64,000 nucleotides of DNA from Zoogloea sp. (lineage in GTDB: Bacteria; Pseudomonadota; Gammaproteobacteria; Burkholderiales; Rhodocyclaceae). The position numbers and the translations under genes are program-made. Below the pieces are notes generated by a model. That model was not told the DNA's origin. It saw only the letters and a program-made list of their open reading frames with translations, and did no database searches. The DNA is taken from the NCBI RefSeq assembly GCF_028689785.1, contig NZ_JAQVCN010000024.1:1-64000 (forward strand). Direction: 5' to 3'. Below, in pieces: positions 17,641-26,757 of the stretch (position 1 is the stretch's first letter; each line of letters begins with the position of its first letter).

Positions 17641-19730
17641 TCGTCGTGCCCCGTTTGAGAGAGCGCCATGGGGTAGACGTCGCCGCTTCCGCTCTTGCGC
17701 AGTAGCCACGCGGCCACGGTCAGCGTCCAGCGTGAGTCCACCATGTCATCGACCAGAATCACCGGCCCGTAGGGCACCGGCTGACCGTTGAGTGCCAGCG
17801 AGCCGTCGATGTTGCGCGCCTGCTGTGTGCTGTTTGCCATCGTTTTCTGTTCGGGCCTGGCGTCAGTTTTCGCGATGACCATATGAAACGGCAGACCCAG
17901 AGCCGCAGCCAAGCGCTTGGCAAAGTTGGGGACGAGATCGGGGTGCCGCAGCGAGGGCACGCACGTCACCCAGGTCGGTTTGGGCTGGGGGTTCCATTCG
18001 CGAATCATCTTCACGCACGCCCCAACCAGGTCGTCGGCAAACTTGCCGTCGTGGTATTTGCCTTGTCGGACCAGGCCCCCCCAACCAGCGTCACCCCATA
18101 TACACAGGGCTTTGCCGGGCTGCGCAATATGTTCATGTGCGATACCTCGTGGTCCCAATGGGGCAAGGAGGCCATACTTAGGCATGCCGCCCAACGGCCA
18201 CTGTTTGCGCGGTTGAATTGTTAAGCCAGTGCGCTGCAAGAATGCGGTCGCTTCATCAACCAATGCCTCGCCAACATGGGTCGGTAGTGGAGGAAGCATC
18301 GGGTCAGTGGCAGTTCCTGGATCGCCGTCGAGCGCCTCGACCAGGAAAGGCATGTGAGCACCAAATGGCAGACTGACGTAGTTCTCCATTTGTTGATGTT
18401 CGTCACGCCTCAAAGCAGTGAGTCGTTCTGCCCGCGTCCAGAATTCATCGCTCAACGTAGCGGCTGAGAGTTGCCACTTGCTGCCATCGAGGGCAATGGG
18501 AGACGAAGCCTCGAGGGAGAGAAGATCAAGCGTCTTTTCGATGCGAATCTTGCTCACATTGACTCGACTGAGAAGCTCTGGCATCGATAGCCCCTTTTCC
18601 TCGTCCTCGAGTGCCCCCAGAACACTGGCGACTTCCTCGCGGGTCGGGAACGCGCTTCGGATGAACCAGTCGGTGATGTTCGACTCTTCTTGACCGCTGA
18701 GCAGCACGCCGTAGGCGGACTCCAGCGCGCGCCCTGCGCGTCCCACTTGCTGGTAGTAGGCGACGACCGAGCCCGGCATCTGGTAGTGGATGACGAAGGC
18801 CAGATCGGGCTTGTCATAGCCCATGCCCAGCGCCGTCGTTGCGACGAGTGCCTTGACTTCGTTGTTGAGCAGCGCCTGCTCTAGAGCTTCCCTGCGGTCG
18901 CCAGCTTTGCCAGAGTAGGCCTCGACATTGAAGCCCTTGGTCTTGAGCCAGTCGGCAACTTGGTTAGCGTCTCGCACCGTCAGCGTATAGATGATGCCGT
19001 GGCCTTTCAGCGTTGCCAGCTGCTCTGCCAGCCAGGCAAGGCGCTCAGCCTGACTGGGTAAGCGGATCGTTTGCAGGGAAAGTGATGTCCGATTCAAGTC
19101 GCCTCGCGAGACGTCCAACTTCGGACCGAGCACGGTAGCAAGGTCCTCCATCACGCGATTGTTTGCCGTTGCCGTGGTAGCGAGCAGTCGCAGATTCGGC
19201 GGCAGTGTTTTGACGATCCGCTCCAGCAGGCGATAGTGAGGTCGGAAGTCATGTCCCCAGTCGGAGATGCAGTGCGCTTCGTCGATGACCAGCATCGAGA
19301 TCTGTGCCGCGATGCCGGCCAGTACCTGCGTGCGGAAGCGCTCGTTAGCCAGGCGCTCGGGCGAGATCAAAAGAATATCGATCTCGCCACGGGCAAGCTT
19401 GGCTTCTACCTGGGTCCAGCTGGAAAAATTGTCGGAGTTGAGCGTGGCGGCGCGAACACCCATGCGCTCTGCCGCGGCGATCTGGTTGCGCATCAGCGCC
19501 AGCAGCGGGGAAATCAGCAGCGCGGGACCGTTGCCGCTGTCGCGCAGCAGCTTCGTCGCGATGAAGTAGACGAAGCTCTTGCCCCATCCGGTCTTCTGAA
19601 CGACCAGCAGGCGGCCTCGCCCTTCGACGATGTGGCGAATCGCGCCTTCTTGGCCTCCACGGAAGGTTGCGTCGGCGCGTCCAGAGCCGATCCGGAGCAA
19701 CTCCAGCGCGCGTTGTGTGTTGTAGGTCAT
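17637..19730 (-). CDS. RecQ-like helicase fused to a ComF-like phosphoribosyltransferase domain
   Basis: This is a 697-aa fusion. The N-terminal half is a RecQ-type superfamily 2 helicase: motif I QKTGWGKS (47-52), DEAH box [16 protein letters not shown] (150-153), motif [12 protein letters not shown], and motif [14 protein letters not shown]. The RecQ zinc-binding cysteines and the HRDC domain are absent. The C-terminal 150 residues hold a type I phosphoribosyltransferase fold with the PRPP-loop signature [15 protein letters not shown], as in ComF/GntX proteins. Helicase plus ComF-like PRTase plus the coupled DprA gene mirrors the cytosolic competence set ComFA-ComFC-DprA. The start lies 1 nt after the brxR stop, so it is the first structural gene of the operon. 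It could unwind or process invading DNA ends. This is inference, as is any enzymatic role for the PRTase domain. Confidence 0.88.
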   Translation of the reverse strand: MTYNTQRALELLRIGSGRADATFRGGQEGAIRHIVEGRGRLLVVQKTGWGKSFVYFIATKLLRDSGNGPALLISPLLALMRNQIAAAERMGVRAATLNSDNFSSWTQVEAKLARGEIDILLISPERLANERFRTQVLAGIAAQISMLVIDEAHCISDWGHDFRPHYRLLERIVKTLPPNLRLLATTATANNRVMEDLATVLGPKLDVSRGDLNRTSLSLQTIRLPSQAERLAWLAEQLATLKGHGIIYTLTVRDANQVADWLKTKGFNVEAYSGKAGDRREALEQALLNNEVKALVATTALGMGYDKPDLAFVIHYQMPGSVVAYYQQVGRAGRALESAYGVLLSGQEESNITDWFIRSAFPTREEVASVLGALEDEEKGLSMPELLSRVNVSKIRIEKTLDLLSLEASSPIALDGSKWQLSAATLSDEFWTRAERLTALRRDEHQQMENYVSLPFGAHMPFLVEALDGDPGTATDPMLPPLPTHVGEALVDEATAFLQRTGLTIQPRKQWPLGGMPKYGLLAPLGPRGIAHEHIAQPGKALCIWGDAGWGGLVRQGKYHDGKFADDLVGACVKMIREWNPQPKPTWVTCVPSLRHPDLVPNFAKRLAAALGLPFHMVIAKTDARPEQKTMANSTQQARNIDGSLALNGQPVPYGPVILVDDMVDSRWTLTVAAWLLRKSGSGDVYPMALSQTGHDE

Positions 19731-19731
19731 C

Positions 19732-20637
19732 TCATGGCTCTCCCTTGTTCTTTTCAGGAGAGCGGTAGCCCGGTGCCAACACGGCGTTCTTGACGCCGTA
19801 GAGCGCCAGCGGGTCCTTCAGCCACAGCCTGAACTCATGGTCACGAAGGCTATGGTCAGGCGAGCAGTCCACGCTCCACTTGCGCAGGATGTAGCCTGCT
19901 GTTGCCGCGCGCAGCTTCATGCGCAACGACCCGTCCTGCATCCCGTAGTCCATCGCAGTGATCTCCGGACGTGGCTGGTCCGGATGCGGAACAAGCTCAA
20001 GCTCCACGATGCGCGTCCACTGGATGTCCTGGTCGCTGAGTTCGTGCGCTTCGGGGATTTCTCCCTTCAGCACCCGGGGACGCCTGATCCGCGTGATCAC
20101 GAAGTCACGAAATTCCTGCGACTTCCGGTCGAAGGCCCGGACATGCCACCTCAGGCCGTTGTCGATCAGCGCAAACGGCACGACCTGGCGCTCGGCTTGG
20201 CCGTTGGATATAGAGTGGTACTCGATCGCCAGCGGGCACTCCTGGTGGATCGCCCGGGTCACGCTGGCCAGCACGTCCAGGTCCGGGTGAGTAAGCCGCG
20301 ATGGACTCTCGCAAGCCACCCAGGCCTTGAGCCGCATTGGCTCCCCGTCCCCGAAACCTTGGGTCAACCAGGACAGCACCCGTTCAGGGGGAAAGTCGAA
20401 AACCGCCTGGAAGTCCGGTCCGAGGACGTAGGTTTTGGCTTTGGAGTCGTAGTCGATGTTGCCCGGGGCCAGCTCTTTGTAGAGTGCCAGATCCCGGCTG
20501 GCCGCAGCCGACTGGATGCCAAAACGTGCGACCAGATCCTGGCGGCGGATCTCCCCGATGAAGCGCAAGCGCAACTCCACGAACGCGAGGCGGTCGCGCT
20601 GCGGCTGAGTGAGCTCTGCAAGCTGTTCGTTCAACAT
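19732..20637 (-). CDS. brxR: BrxR-like WYL-domain transcriptional regulator
   Basis: This is a 301-aa protein. An N-terminal winged helix (LAFVELRLRFIGEIRRQDLVARFGIQSAAASRDL) is followed by a WYL domain containing IEYHSISNG and RWHVRAFDRKSQEFRDF (WHV in place of WYL), then a C-terminal dimerisation-like part. This domain order matches BrxR, the repressor found at the 5' end of many BREX and other defence loci. The ATG at 20637 was chosen. A TTG nine codons upstream (20664) is an alternative. It is the first gene of the operon, so it probably autoregulates it by binding near the promoter at 20724-20753. The ligand of the WYL domain is unknown. Confidence 0.88.
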   Translation of the reverse strand: MLNEQLAELTQPQRDRLAFVELRLRFIGEIRRQDLVARFGIQSAAASRDLALYKELAPGNIDYDSKAKTYVLGPDFQAVFDFPPERVLSWLTQGFGDGEPMRLKAWVACESPSRLTHPDLDVLASVTRAIHQECPLAIEYHSISNGQAERQVVPFALIDNGLRWHVRAFDRKSQEFRDFVITRIRRPRVLKGEIPEAHELSDQDIQWTRIVELELVPHPDQPRPEITAMDYGMQDGSLRMKLRAATAGYILRKWSVDCSPDHSLRDHEFRLWLKDPLALYGVKNAVLAPGYRSPEKNKGEP

Positions 20638-20723
20638 CCTGAGGTTGCTCGTTCGAGTTAGCAAAGGCTTATGCGGATCATTTCAAAAGCATACGATCTG
20701 CACTATCGCGTGTCTACAAACGC

Positions 20724-20753
20724 GTTATAGTTTGTTGATCCGTCGCCTTACAA
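20724..20753 (-). promoter_or_regulatory. Putative sigma-70 promoter of the BREX operon
   Basis: On the minus strand a TTGTAA -35-like hexamer (20748-20753) and a TATAAC -10-like hexamer (20724-20729) are separated by 18 bp, about 85 bp before the brxR ATG. This is the best match in the AT-richer stretch upstream of brxR. No clear inverted repeat that would serve as a BrxR operator was identified beside it. Confidence 0.45.
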
Positions 20754-21299
20754 TAACTAATTTCTACGCCCTGAACTTCAAAGAAAGCGCAATTGGCATG
20801 TGCTTTCAGCGCCCAGCCCACCCGCGTCCACGAGAAAAGTTCTTGGGCCATGACCGATCTTTACGTTTGGGGCTGACGAAAGGAACTGCGACAGACTCGC
20901 CCGAACAGTGAGCGAATTGACGCGCCACCACCCGCAGTCTCATGAGTTTCTGACCGGAGGAGATGGCATCTAGGACATCTTTAAGCTGGCTTTTCTCCAC
21001 GGCATCGCACGCGGAGGCGGCGCGCTTTGCAGCAAGTAGCTTGGGGGTCGAGCCGTTCTGCGCCTGCGAGGGCCCCAGCGCGTCGAGCTTCAGGCAGCGG
21101 AGGGGTAACCTGCTGACTCATGAAGCCAGCCCCCAGAGCAGATCGACATGCTCTAGGTCATCGCGCGGAAGGCCATTGAGTTCGATGCCGATGTCCGTCG
21201 ATATCTACACGAGAGCAAAGCGAAGGCTCTCCCTGCGGCATCCAAGGCCTGGCCACTTGAGTTTCAAACAGCACTTCGCGTGCACCCGCCATCGCGCGT
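20754..21299. other. Non-coding or decayed DNA between brxR and the island end
   Basis: About 550 bp without a supported gene. GC is lower than in the flanking core sequence. Small frames occur on both strands, for example a 64-codon minus frame at 20806-21000 and a plus frame around 21170-21290 with coding-like phrases such as FDADVRRYLHESK, but none has a full domain or a good start. They look like relics of mobile-element genes. Confidence 0.4.
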
Positions 21300-21390
21300 T
21301 GGACAAAATTAATTGTCCCTAGCCTCATTTGGACAAAATAAATTGTCTCTAAAGGCGCCTTAGATGGACAAAATAAATTGTCCCTGCACA
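21300..21390 (-). mobile_element. Putative transposon terminus with three 21-bp repeats
   Basis: Three near-identical direct copies of the unit GGACAAAATAAATTGTCC start at 21301, 21331 and 21366 (variants AATTAATTGTCC and AATAAATTGTCT). Each is itself an imperfect palindrome (GGACAA...TTGTCC). Read from the core side inward (minus strand), the end begins TGTGCAGGGACAATTTATTT, so it has the 5'-TGT terminus and evenly spaced multiple binding sites typical of elements moved by TnsB, TniA or IstA transposases. The outermost base would be about 21390, 20 bp from the stop codon of the MFS gene. The partner end is not in the window, so the type and length of the element are unknown. Regulatory operators are the alternative reading. 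Confidence 0.55.
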
Positions 21391-21410
21391 GAAAAATTCG
21401 TTGGGGCGGC

Positions 21411-22610
21411 TCAGGCGGCAGCCGGGCGCCGCAGCGGCGGTGGCACCATACCCGAGGCGAGGATCAGCCACGCCAGGGCCAGGCCGACGCCAAGCAGGGA
21501 CACCGCACCGGCACCGACATGCTGGGCCAGCCAGCCGCCCAGGGCACCGCCCAGAAACAGCCCGATGGACTGCAGTGTGTTGTAGATGCCCAGGGCCGTG
21601 CCCTTGGCGTGGGGCGGAGCAATCCGCGAGATCCACGAGGGCTGGGTCGCCTCAAGCACGTTGAAGGCGATGAAGAACAGGGTCAGTAGAATGGCCAGTG
21701 GCCACAAGCCGGTGCCGCCCGAGAGGTAGAGGCCGGCCTGGACCACGAGCAGCAGCGCGATGGCGGAATTGAAGACTTTCTTCATGGCCCCCTTCTTCTC
21801 GGCCATGATGATGGCCGGCACCATCACCACGAAGGACAGCAGCACGGCGGGCAGATAGACCTTCCAGTGCTCGGTCATCGGCAGGCCAGCGGCGACCAGG
21901 CCGGCAGGCACCAGCACCCACATGGCGGTCTGCATGAGATGCAGGGCAAACACGCCAAAGTTGAGGCGCATCAGCTGACCATCGGCCAACACCTCGGAGA
22001 AACGCCCGGTGGCCCGGGGCACGGGCGGTGCGGCAGGCACGATGAAGAGCACGGTGAGCACGGCACCGACGGCCAGCGCAGCAGTGAGCCAGAACAAGCC
22101 ACTCATGCCGATCAGCGCATACAGCAGCGGGGCTGCGACCATCGACAAGGCAAACACCAGCCCGATGGAAGAGCCGATCATGGCCATCACCTTGGTGCGG
22201 TGCTGGTCGCGGGTGAGGTCGGCCGCCAGGGCCGTGACCGCCGCCGAGATGGCCCCGGCGCCCTGCAGCACCCGGCCGATGATGACCGTCTGCACATCCT
22301 GGGCAAGAGCGGCCACGGCGCTGCCGAGAATGAACAGCAGCAGCCCGAAGACGATCACCGGCTTGCGCCCGAAACGGTCGGACGCAGCGCCGAAGGGGAT
22401 CTGCAGGAAAGCCTGGGTGAGCCCGTAGGCACCGATGGCCATGCCGACCATCGCCACGTTGTCGCCACCGGGCATGCCATGGGCGTGCACCGCGAAGACC
22501 GGCAGAATGAGGAACAAGCCGAGCATGCGCAGAGCAAAGATCGCGGCCAGCGAAATGCCGGCGCGACGCTCGGCCGGGCTCATCTTGTCGTTGTTAGGAG
22601 AAGCCATCAA
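21411..22610 (-). CDS. MFS transporter
   Basis: This is a 399-aa major facilitator protein with about 12 hydrophobic segments. The loop 2-3 motif A is clear: [17 protein letters not shown]. The N terminus carries a short cytosolic leader ([18 protein letters not shown]). The substrate cannot be told, and it resembles drug or sugar-efflux MFS members such as YajR-type proteins. It is divergent from uvrA with a 63-bp spacer, an arrangement I know from many betaproteobacteria, where this transporter is usually followed by ssb. Here the next thing downstream is the transposon-like terminus and the BREX island, so its natural downstream neighbour has been displaced. Confidence 0.9.
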   Translation of the reverse strand: MMASPNNDKMSPAERRAGISLAAIFALRMLGLFLILPVFAVHAHGMPGGDNVAMVGMAIGAYGLTQAFLQIPFGAASDRFGRKPVIVFGLLLFILGSAVAALAQDVQTVIIGRVLQGAGAISAAVTALAADLTRDQHRTKVMAMIGSSIGLVFALSMVAAPLLYALIGMSGLFWLTAALAVGAVLTVLFIVPAAPPVPRATGRFSEVLADGQLMRLNFGVFALHLMQTAMWVLVPAGLVAAGLPMTEHWKVYLPAVLLSFVVMVPAIIMAEKKGAMKKVFNSAIALLLVVQAGLYLSGGTGLWPLAILLTLFFIAFNVLEATQPSWISRIAPPHAKGTALGIYNTLQSIGLFLGGALGGWLAQHVGAGAVSLLGVGLALAWLILASGMVPPPLRRPAAA

Positions 22611-22673
22611 ACGTGCTGCGTGGGGAGGGGCAAGAGGCGTATATTAACAGGTTGCCCAAACCCCGAACGCTCC

Positions 22674-25508
22674 ATGGACGCCATCCGAATCCGCGGTGCC
22701 CGCACCCACAACCTGAAGAACATCGCGCTCGACATTCCGCGCAACAAGCTCACCGTAATCACCGGTTTGTCCGGCTCCGGCAAGAGCTCGCTGGCTTTCG
22801 ACACTCTCTACGCCGAGGGCCAGCGCCGCTATGTGGAAAGCCTCTCGGCCTACGCACGGCAGTTCCTGCAGCTGATGGAGAAACCGGACGTGGATCTGAT
22901 CGAGGGCCTGTCGCCGGCCATCTCCATCGAGCAGAAGGCCACCAGCCACAACCCGCGCTCCACGGTGGGCACCGTCACCGAGATCCACGACTACCTGCGC
23001 CTGCTGTATGCCCGAGCCGGCACGCCCCACTGCCCCGACCACCCCGAACACGCCCTGGAAGCCCAGAGCATCTCCCAGATGGTGGACGCGGTGCTGGCTC
23101 TGCCCGAAGAAACCAAGCTGATGATCGTGGCGCCGGTGGTCAGCGGCCGCAAGGGCGAGCAGGCCGACCTGTTCGTCGAACTGCGCGCCCAGGGCTTCGT
23201 GCGGGTACGGGTGGACGGCATCGTCCATGAACTCGACAACCTGCCGGTCCTCGACAAGGCCAAGCGGCACACCATCGAGGTGGTGGTGGACCGCCTCAAG
23301 GTGCGCCAGGACCTGCGCGGCCGCATCGCCGAATCCTTCGAAACCGCCCTCACCCATGCCGAGGGCCGCGCCATCGCCGTGGAGATGGACAGCGGCACAG
23401 AACACCTGTTCTCGGCCAAGTTCGCCTGCCCGGTGTGCAGCTTTGCGTTGGCCGAACTCGAACCGCGCCTGTTCTCCTTCAACAACCCGATGGGTGCCTG
23501 CCCCAAGTGCGACGGCCTCGGCCATGTGGATTTCTTCGACCCCGCCCGGGTCGTCGCCCACCCCGAACTGTCCCTGGCCTCCGGCGCCATCCGCGGCTGG
23601 GACCGGCGCAACCAGTTCTACTTCCAGCTCCTGGCCAGCCTCGCCAGCCACTACGGCTTCGACATCGAGACCCCCTGGGAAGAATTGCCCGAGCGTACCC
23701 GTGAAGTGGTTCTGCACGGCTCAGGCAAGGACAAGATTGCCTTCCGCTACCTGTCAGACGGGGGCAAGGCGGTGCTCAAGGAACATGCCTTCGAAGGCAT
23801 CATCCCCAACCTGGAACGACGCTTCAAGGAAACCGACTCCGTCGCCGTACGCGAAGAACTGGCCAAATACCGGGCCAACCAACCCTGCCCGGCCTGCCAC
23901 GGCACCCGCCTGCGCACCGAAGCACGCTTCGTGTTGATCGGCGGTCGAAACCTGTCCGAGATCAGCCGCCTGCCCCTGGGTCAGTGCAAAGCCTTCTTTG
24001 ACAGCCTCAGCCTCACCGGCCAGCGCGCCCAGGTGGCAGACAAGATCGTCTCCGAAATCTCCAGCCGCCTGCAGTTCCTGATCAACGTAGGCCTCGATTA
24101 CCTGTCCCTCGACCGCTCCGCCGACACACTGTCGGGCGGCGAAGCCCAGCGCATCCGCCTCGCCAGCCAGATCGGCTCCGGCCTCACCGGCGTCATGTAT
24201 GTGCTCGACGAACCCTCCATCGGCCTGCACCAGCGCGACAACGACCGTCTGCTGGAAACCCTGCGCCGCCTGCGCGACATGGGCAACACCGTGATCGTTG
24301 TCGAGCACGACGAGGACGCCATCCGCATGGCCGACTACGTGGTGGACATGGGCCCCGGTGCTGGCGAACACGGTGGCCAGGTAATCGCCGAGGGCACGCC
24401 GGAAGACGTGGCCGCCCACCCCGACTCCCTCACCGGCGCCTACCTGTCGGGCACCCGCAGCATTGCCGTGCCCACCACCCGGCACCGCCCCGACCCCGAG
24501 CGCATGCTGCGCATCAACGGAGCCACCGGCAACAACCTCCGCGACGCCAGCATCGACATCCCGGTGGGCCTGTTCACCTGCGTCACCGGCGTTTCCGGCT
24601 CGGGCAAGAGCACCCTCATCAACGACACCCTGTATGCCCACGTGGCCCGCCATGTAAACGGCAGCAGCATCGACGCCGCCCCGTGTACCGGCATCGAGGG
24701 GCTGGACCACTTCGACAAGGTCATCAATGTCGACCAGAGCCCCATCGGCCGCACCCCACGCTCCAACCCGGCCACCTACACCGGCCTGCTCACCCCCATC
24801 CGCGACCTCTTCTCCGGCGTGCCCGAAGCCAAGGCCCGCGGCTACGGCCCCGGCCGCTTCAGCTTCAACGTCAAGGGCGGGCGCTGCGAGGCCTGCCAGG
24901 GCGACGGCATGATCAAGGTAGAGATGCACTTCCTGCCCGACATGTACGTACCCTGCGACGTCTGCCACGGCAAACGCTACAACCGCGAAACCCTGGAGAT
25001 CCGCTACAAGGGCAAGACCATCTACGAAGTGCTGGAGATGACCGTGGAGCAGGCCCTGGAGTTCTTCAGCGCCGTGCCCATCGTCGCCCGCAAGCTCGAG
25101 ACCCTGATGCAGGTCGGCCTGGGCTACATCCGCCTTGGCCAGAGTGCCACCACCCTGTCGGGTGGCGAAGCCCAGCGCGTCAAGCTGGCCCTGGAATTGT
25201 CGAAACGCGACACCGGACGCACCCTCTACATCCTCGACGAGCCCACCACCGGCCTGCACTTCGCCGACATCGAGTTGCTCCTGTCGGTGCTTCATCGCCT
25301 GCGGGATCACGGCAACACCATCGTGGTCATCGAGCACAACCTGGACGTCATCAAGACCGCCGACTGGCTCATCGACATGGGCCCGGAAGGGGGCGATGGC
25401 GGCGGCACGGTGGTCGGCGCCGGGGCGCCGGAAGACCTGGCCGTCAATGCCGCCAGCCACACCGGACGCTACCTGGCCAGGCTGCTGGCCCCCACGGCCG
25501 CCCCCTGA
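22674..25508 (+). CDS. uvrA: UvrA, excinuclease ABC subunit A
   Basis: This 944-aa DNA-damage sensor of nucleotide excision repair acts with UvrB and UvrC. It opens [17 protein letters not shown], with the first Walker [13 protein letters not shown] and the second [12 protein letters not shown]. Two ABC signatures read [12 protein letters not shown] and [12 protein letters not shown]. Zinc-finger cysteines are present (CPVC...CPKC, CPAC, and CEAC...CDVC). The open frame extends 269 codons further upstream through the divergent MFS gene, but the ATG at 22674 gives the conserved UvrA N terminus. No LexA box of the CTGT-N8-ACAG type was found in the spacer. Confidence 0.98.
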   Translation: MDAIRIRGARTHNLKNIALDIPRNKLTVITGLSGSGKSSLAFDTLYAEGQRRYVESLSAYARQFLQLMEKPDVDLIEGLSPAISIEQKATSHNPRSTVGTVTEIHDYLRLLYARAGTPHCPDHPEHALEAQSISQMVDAVLALPEETKLMIVAPVVSGRKGEQADLFVELRAQGFVRVRVDGIVHELDNLPVLDKAKRHTIEVVVDRLKVRQDLRGRIAESFETALTHAEGRAIAVEMDSGTEHLFSAKFACPVCSFALAELEPRLFSFNNPMGACPKCDGLGHVDFFDPARVVAHPELSLASGAIRGWDRRNQFYFQLLASLASHYGFDIETPWEELPERTREVVLHGSGKDKIAFRYLSDGGKAVLKEHAFEGIIPNLERRFKETDSVAVREELAKYRANQPCPACHGTRLRTEARFVLIGGRNLSEISRLPLGQCKAFFDSLSLTGQRAQVADKIVSEISSRLQFLINVGLDYLSLDRSADTLSGGEAQRIRLASQIGSGLTGVMYVLDEPSIGLHQRDNDRLLETLRRLRDMGNTVIVVEHDEDAIRMADYVVDMGPGAGEHGGQVIAEGTPEDVAAHPDSLTGAYLSGTRSIAVPTTRHRPDPERMLRINGATGNNLRDASIDIPVGLFTCVTGVSGSGKSTLINDTLYAHVARHVNGSSIDAAPCTGIEGLDHFDKVINVDQSPIGRTPRSNPATYTGLLTPIRDLFSGVPEAKARGYGPGRFSFNVKGGRCEACQGDGMIKVEMHFLPDMYVPCDVCHGKRYNRETLEIRYKGKTIYEVLEMTVEQALEFFSAVPIVARKLETLMQVGLGYIRLGQSATTLSGGEAQRVKLALELSKRDTGRTLYILDEPTTGLHFADIELLLSVLHRLRDHGNTIVVIEHNLDVIKTADWLIDMGPEGGDGGGTVVGAGAPEDLAVNAASHTGRYLARLLAPTAAP

Positions 25509-25520
25509 CGCCCCTGAACA

Positions 25521-25586
25521 CCCCTAGTCCGGCCCGCATCCTTGAGGGACATCTCCCCCCAGGTGCCCGCGAGCCCGGACTATGGG
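25521..25586 (+). terminator. Hairpin after uvrA, possible terminator
   Basis: An inverted repeat (CCCCTAGTCCGG at 25521-25532 and CCGGACTATGGGG at 25575-25587) lies 13 bp after the uvrA stop. The arms pair over about 12 bp with a one-base bulge and further partial pairing inside. There is no T-run directly after it, so intrinsic termination is uncertain. It could also serve as an RNA-stability element. Confidence 0.4.
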
Positions 25587-26006
25587 GTATTATGACTTTA
25601 CCTAAATTGATATCCCGGCCCAGGGCGCTCGCCCGGGAATGCCGGTAGAAACACATACCGGAACATTTCATCTGGCGCCCCGCCCCCGCGCCCACGATGT
25701 CAAACCGCATCGCAGGCAACACATGGGATCACGTAGTTCGGGGGCACATCCTCAGGCAGTACTTCCCCCACCCGCAGGGCACAGCACCACCCCGTCGACC
25801 AGCGCGGGTACCCGCCTGAATCTCCCGCTCATCCGGCCCCAGTACCGCACTCCTCGGGAGCGGGCCGTAGAGCCCAGCACACCCGGCACCCAGCCCCACG
25901 CCTGCCTGTCCTCCATCGCGCCGAAAACCCGGCCGGACGCCCTACACCCGACAGGTGCAGCATGCCCTCGCAGTCAATTCGGCCAGGCCACCCCAGGAGC
26001 CCAGCC
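25587..26006 (+). promoter_or_regulatory. Structured leader upstream of the ANTAR regulator
   Basis: About 420 bp without a supported gene. An AT-richer patch at 25587-25612 could hold a promoter. It is followed by a GC-rich hairpin (GGGCGctCGCCC at about 25623-25634) and a perfect small stem CCGGTA/TACCGG with an 8-base loop (25642-25661). ANTAR proteins act on RNA hairpins in leaders, so the location before an ANTAR gene is suggestive, but the loop does not match the usual six-base ANTAR loop. Confidence 0.3.
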
Positions 26007-26609
26007 ATGAGCCCTGACACCACAACCCACCGCGCCCGCATCCTGTTGATCGAAGACGATCAGCAGTTCGCTGCCGCCCTCAGCCTCAGCCTCCAAGCGG
26101 CCGGCTATGAAGTCATGACCGCCAGCAGGGCTGAGGACGCCCTCGCTCTTCTCGGCCAGCTCAACTTCCAGCTTGCCATCCTTGACGAAAAGCTGCCCTG
26201 CTCCGCTCGGCTGGAACTCGCCCCGCTGCTGCGTGAGCAGTACCGCCTTCCCTTCATCATGCTCACCAGCTGCCGGGGGGAATCTTGCGTCGAGCGGGCC
26301 ATCATCGAGGGCGCACTGGCCTACGCCGTCAAGCCGGTGGACGCCCAGCAGGTGCCCCCGATGATCGCCACCGCGCTGGCTCGGGGGTCCGACATCGAAG
26401 CCCTGCGCGGCACCCGTGACCAGCTTCAGAATGCCCTGAACCAGGAGCGCGACATCAGCGTCGCTACCGGCATGGTCATGGTCCTGCTCGACCTGGAGCA
26501 GCCGGAAGCCTTTGAATTCCTGCGCCGTCAGGCTCGCTCCAGCCGACGCAAGCTCGGCGAACTCGCCCGCGAGCTGATCGCCAGCCGCGGGGTCGCCCTC
26601 AAGACATAG
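26007..26609 (+). CDS. Response regulator with receiver and ANTAR RNA-binding domain
   Basis: This is a 200-aa protein. The receiver domain (residues 10-125) shows the acidic pocket LIEDD, the phospho-acceptor aspartate in LAILDEKLP, the switch residue in MLTSC and the lysine in AVKPVD. A helical linker leads to a C-terminal ANTAR-like three-helix module (RDISVATGMVMVLLDLEQPEAFEFLRRQARSSRRKLGELARELI). ANTAR regulators bind RNA hairpins and prevent transcription termination, often in nitrogen metabolism. I chose the ATG at 26007 for its AGGAG ribosome-binding site. A start at 25962 is possible. It is followed after 150 bp by a broken GGDEF-EAL gene and a chemoreceptor. No cognate kinase gene is adjacent. 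Confidence 0.85.
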   Translation: MSPDTTTHRARILLIEDDQQFAAALSLSLQAAGYEVMTASRAEDALALLGQLNFQLAILDEKLPCSARLELAPLLREQYRLPFIMLTSCRGESCVERAIIEGALAYAVKPVDAQQVPPMIATALARGSDIEALRGTRDQLQNALNQERDISVATGMVMVLLDLEQPEAFEFLRRQARSSRRKLGELARELIASRGVALKT

Positions 26610-26757
26610 GAATTTCCACCGTAAACCCCCAGGCATGTTTCACCGCCGCCTGCCACGGCGACAGTAAAACGGGCCCCGCCCCCGCCCCAGACTGACTGCA
26701 GCCGACCGCCCACTGCGTACACCGCCCCGGGCGATGCGACATTTCACGCGGGGCACC

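Noticed and set aside
21300-21390. Reading the three repeats as a CRISPR array
   Set aside because: Only three 21-bp palindromic units with 9-14 bp between them and no cas genes. Transposase-binding sites fit better.
21867-22673. Long plus-strand frame continuous with uvrA, which would give a UvrA with 269 extra N-terminal residues
   Set aside because: The extra part is the antisense shadow of the MFS gene. The conserved UvrA start is the ATG at 22674.
22611-22673. SOS (LexA) box in the uvrA/MFS spacer
   Set aside because: No CTGT-N8-ACAG match. Only a half-site-like ACAG is present.
23754-25460. 568-codon minus-strand frame inside uvrA
   Set aside because: Antisense shadow with low-complexity Gly/Ala/Val/His composition and no recognisable domain.
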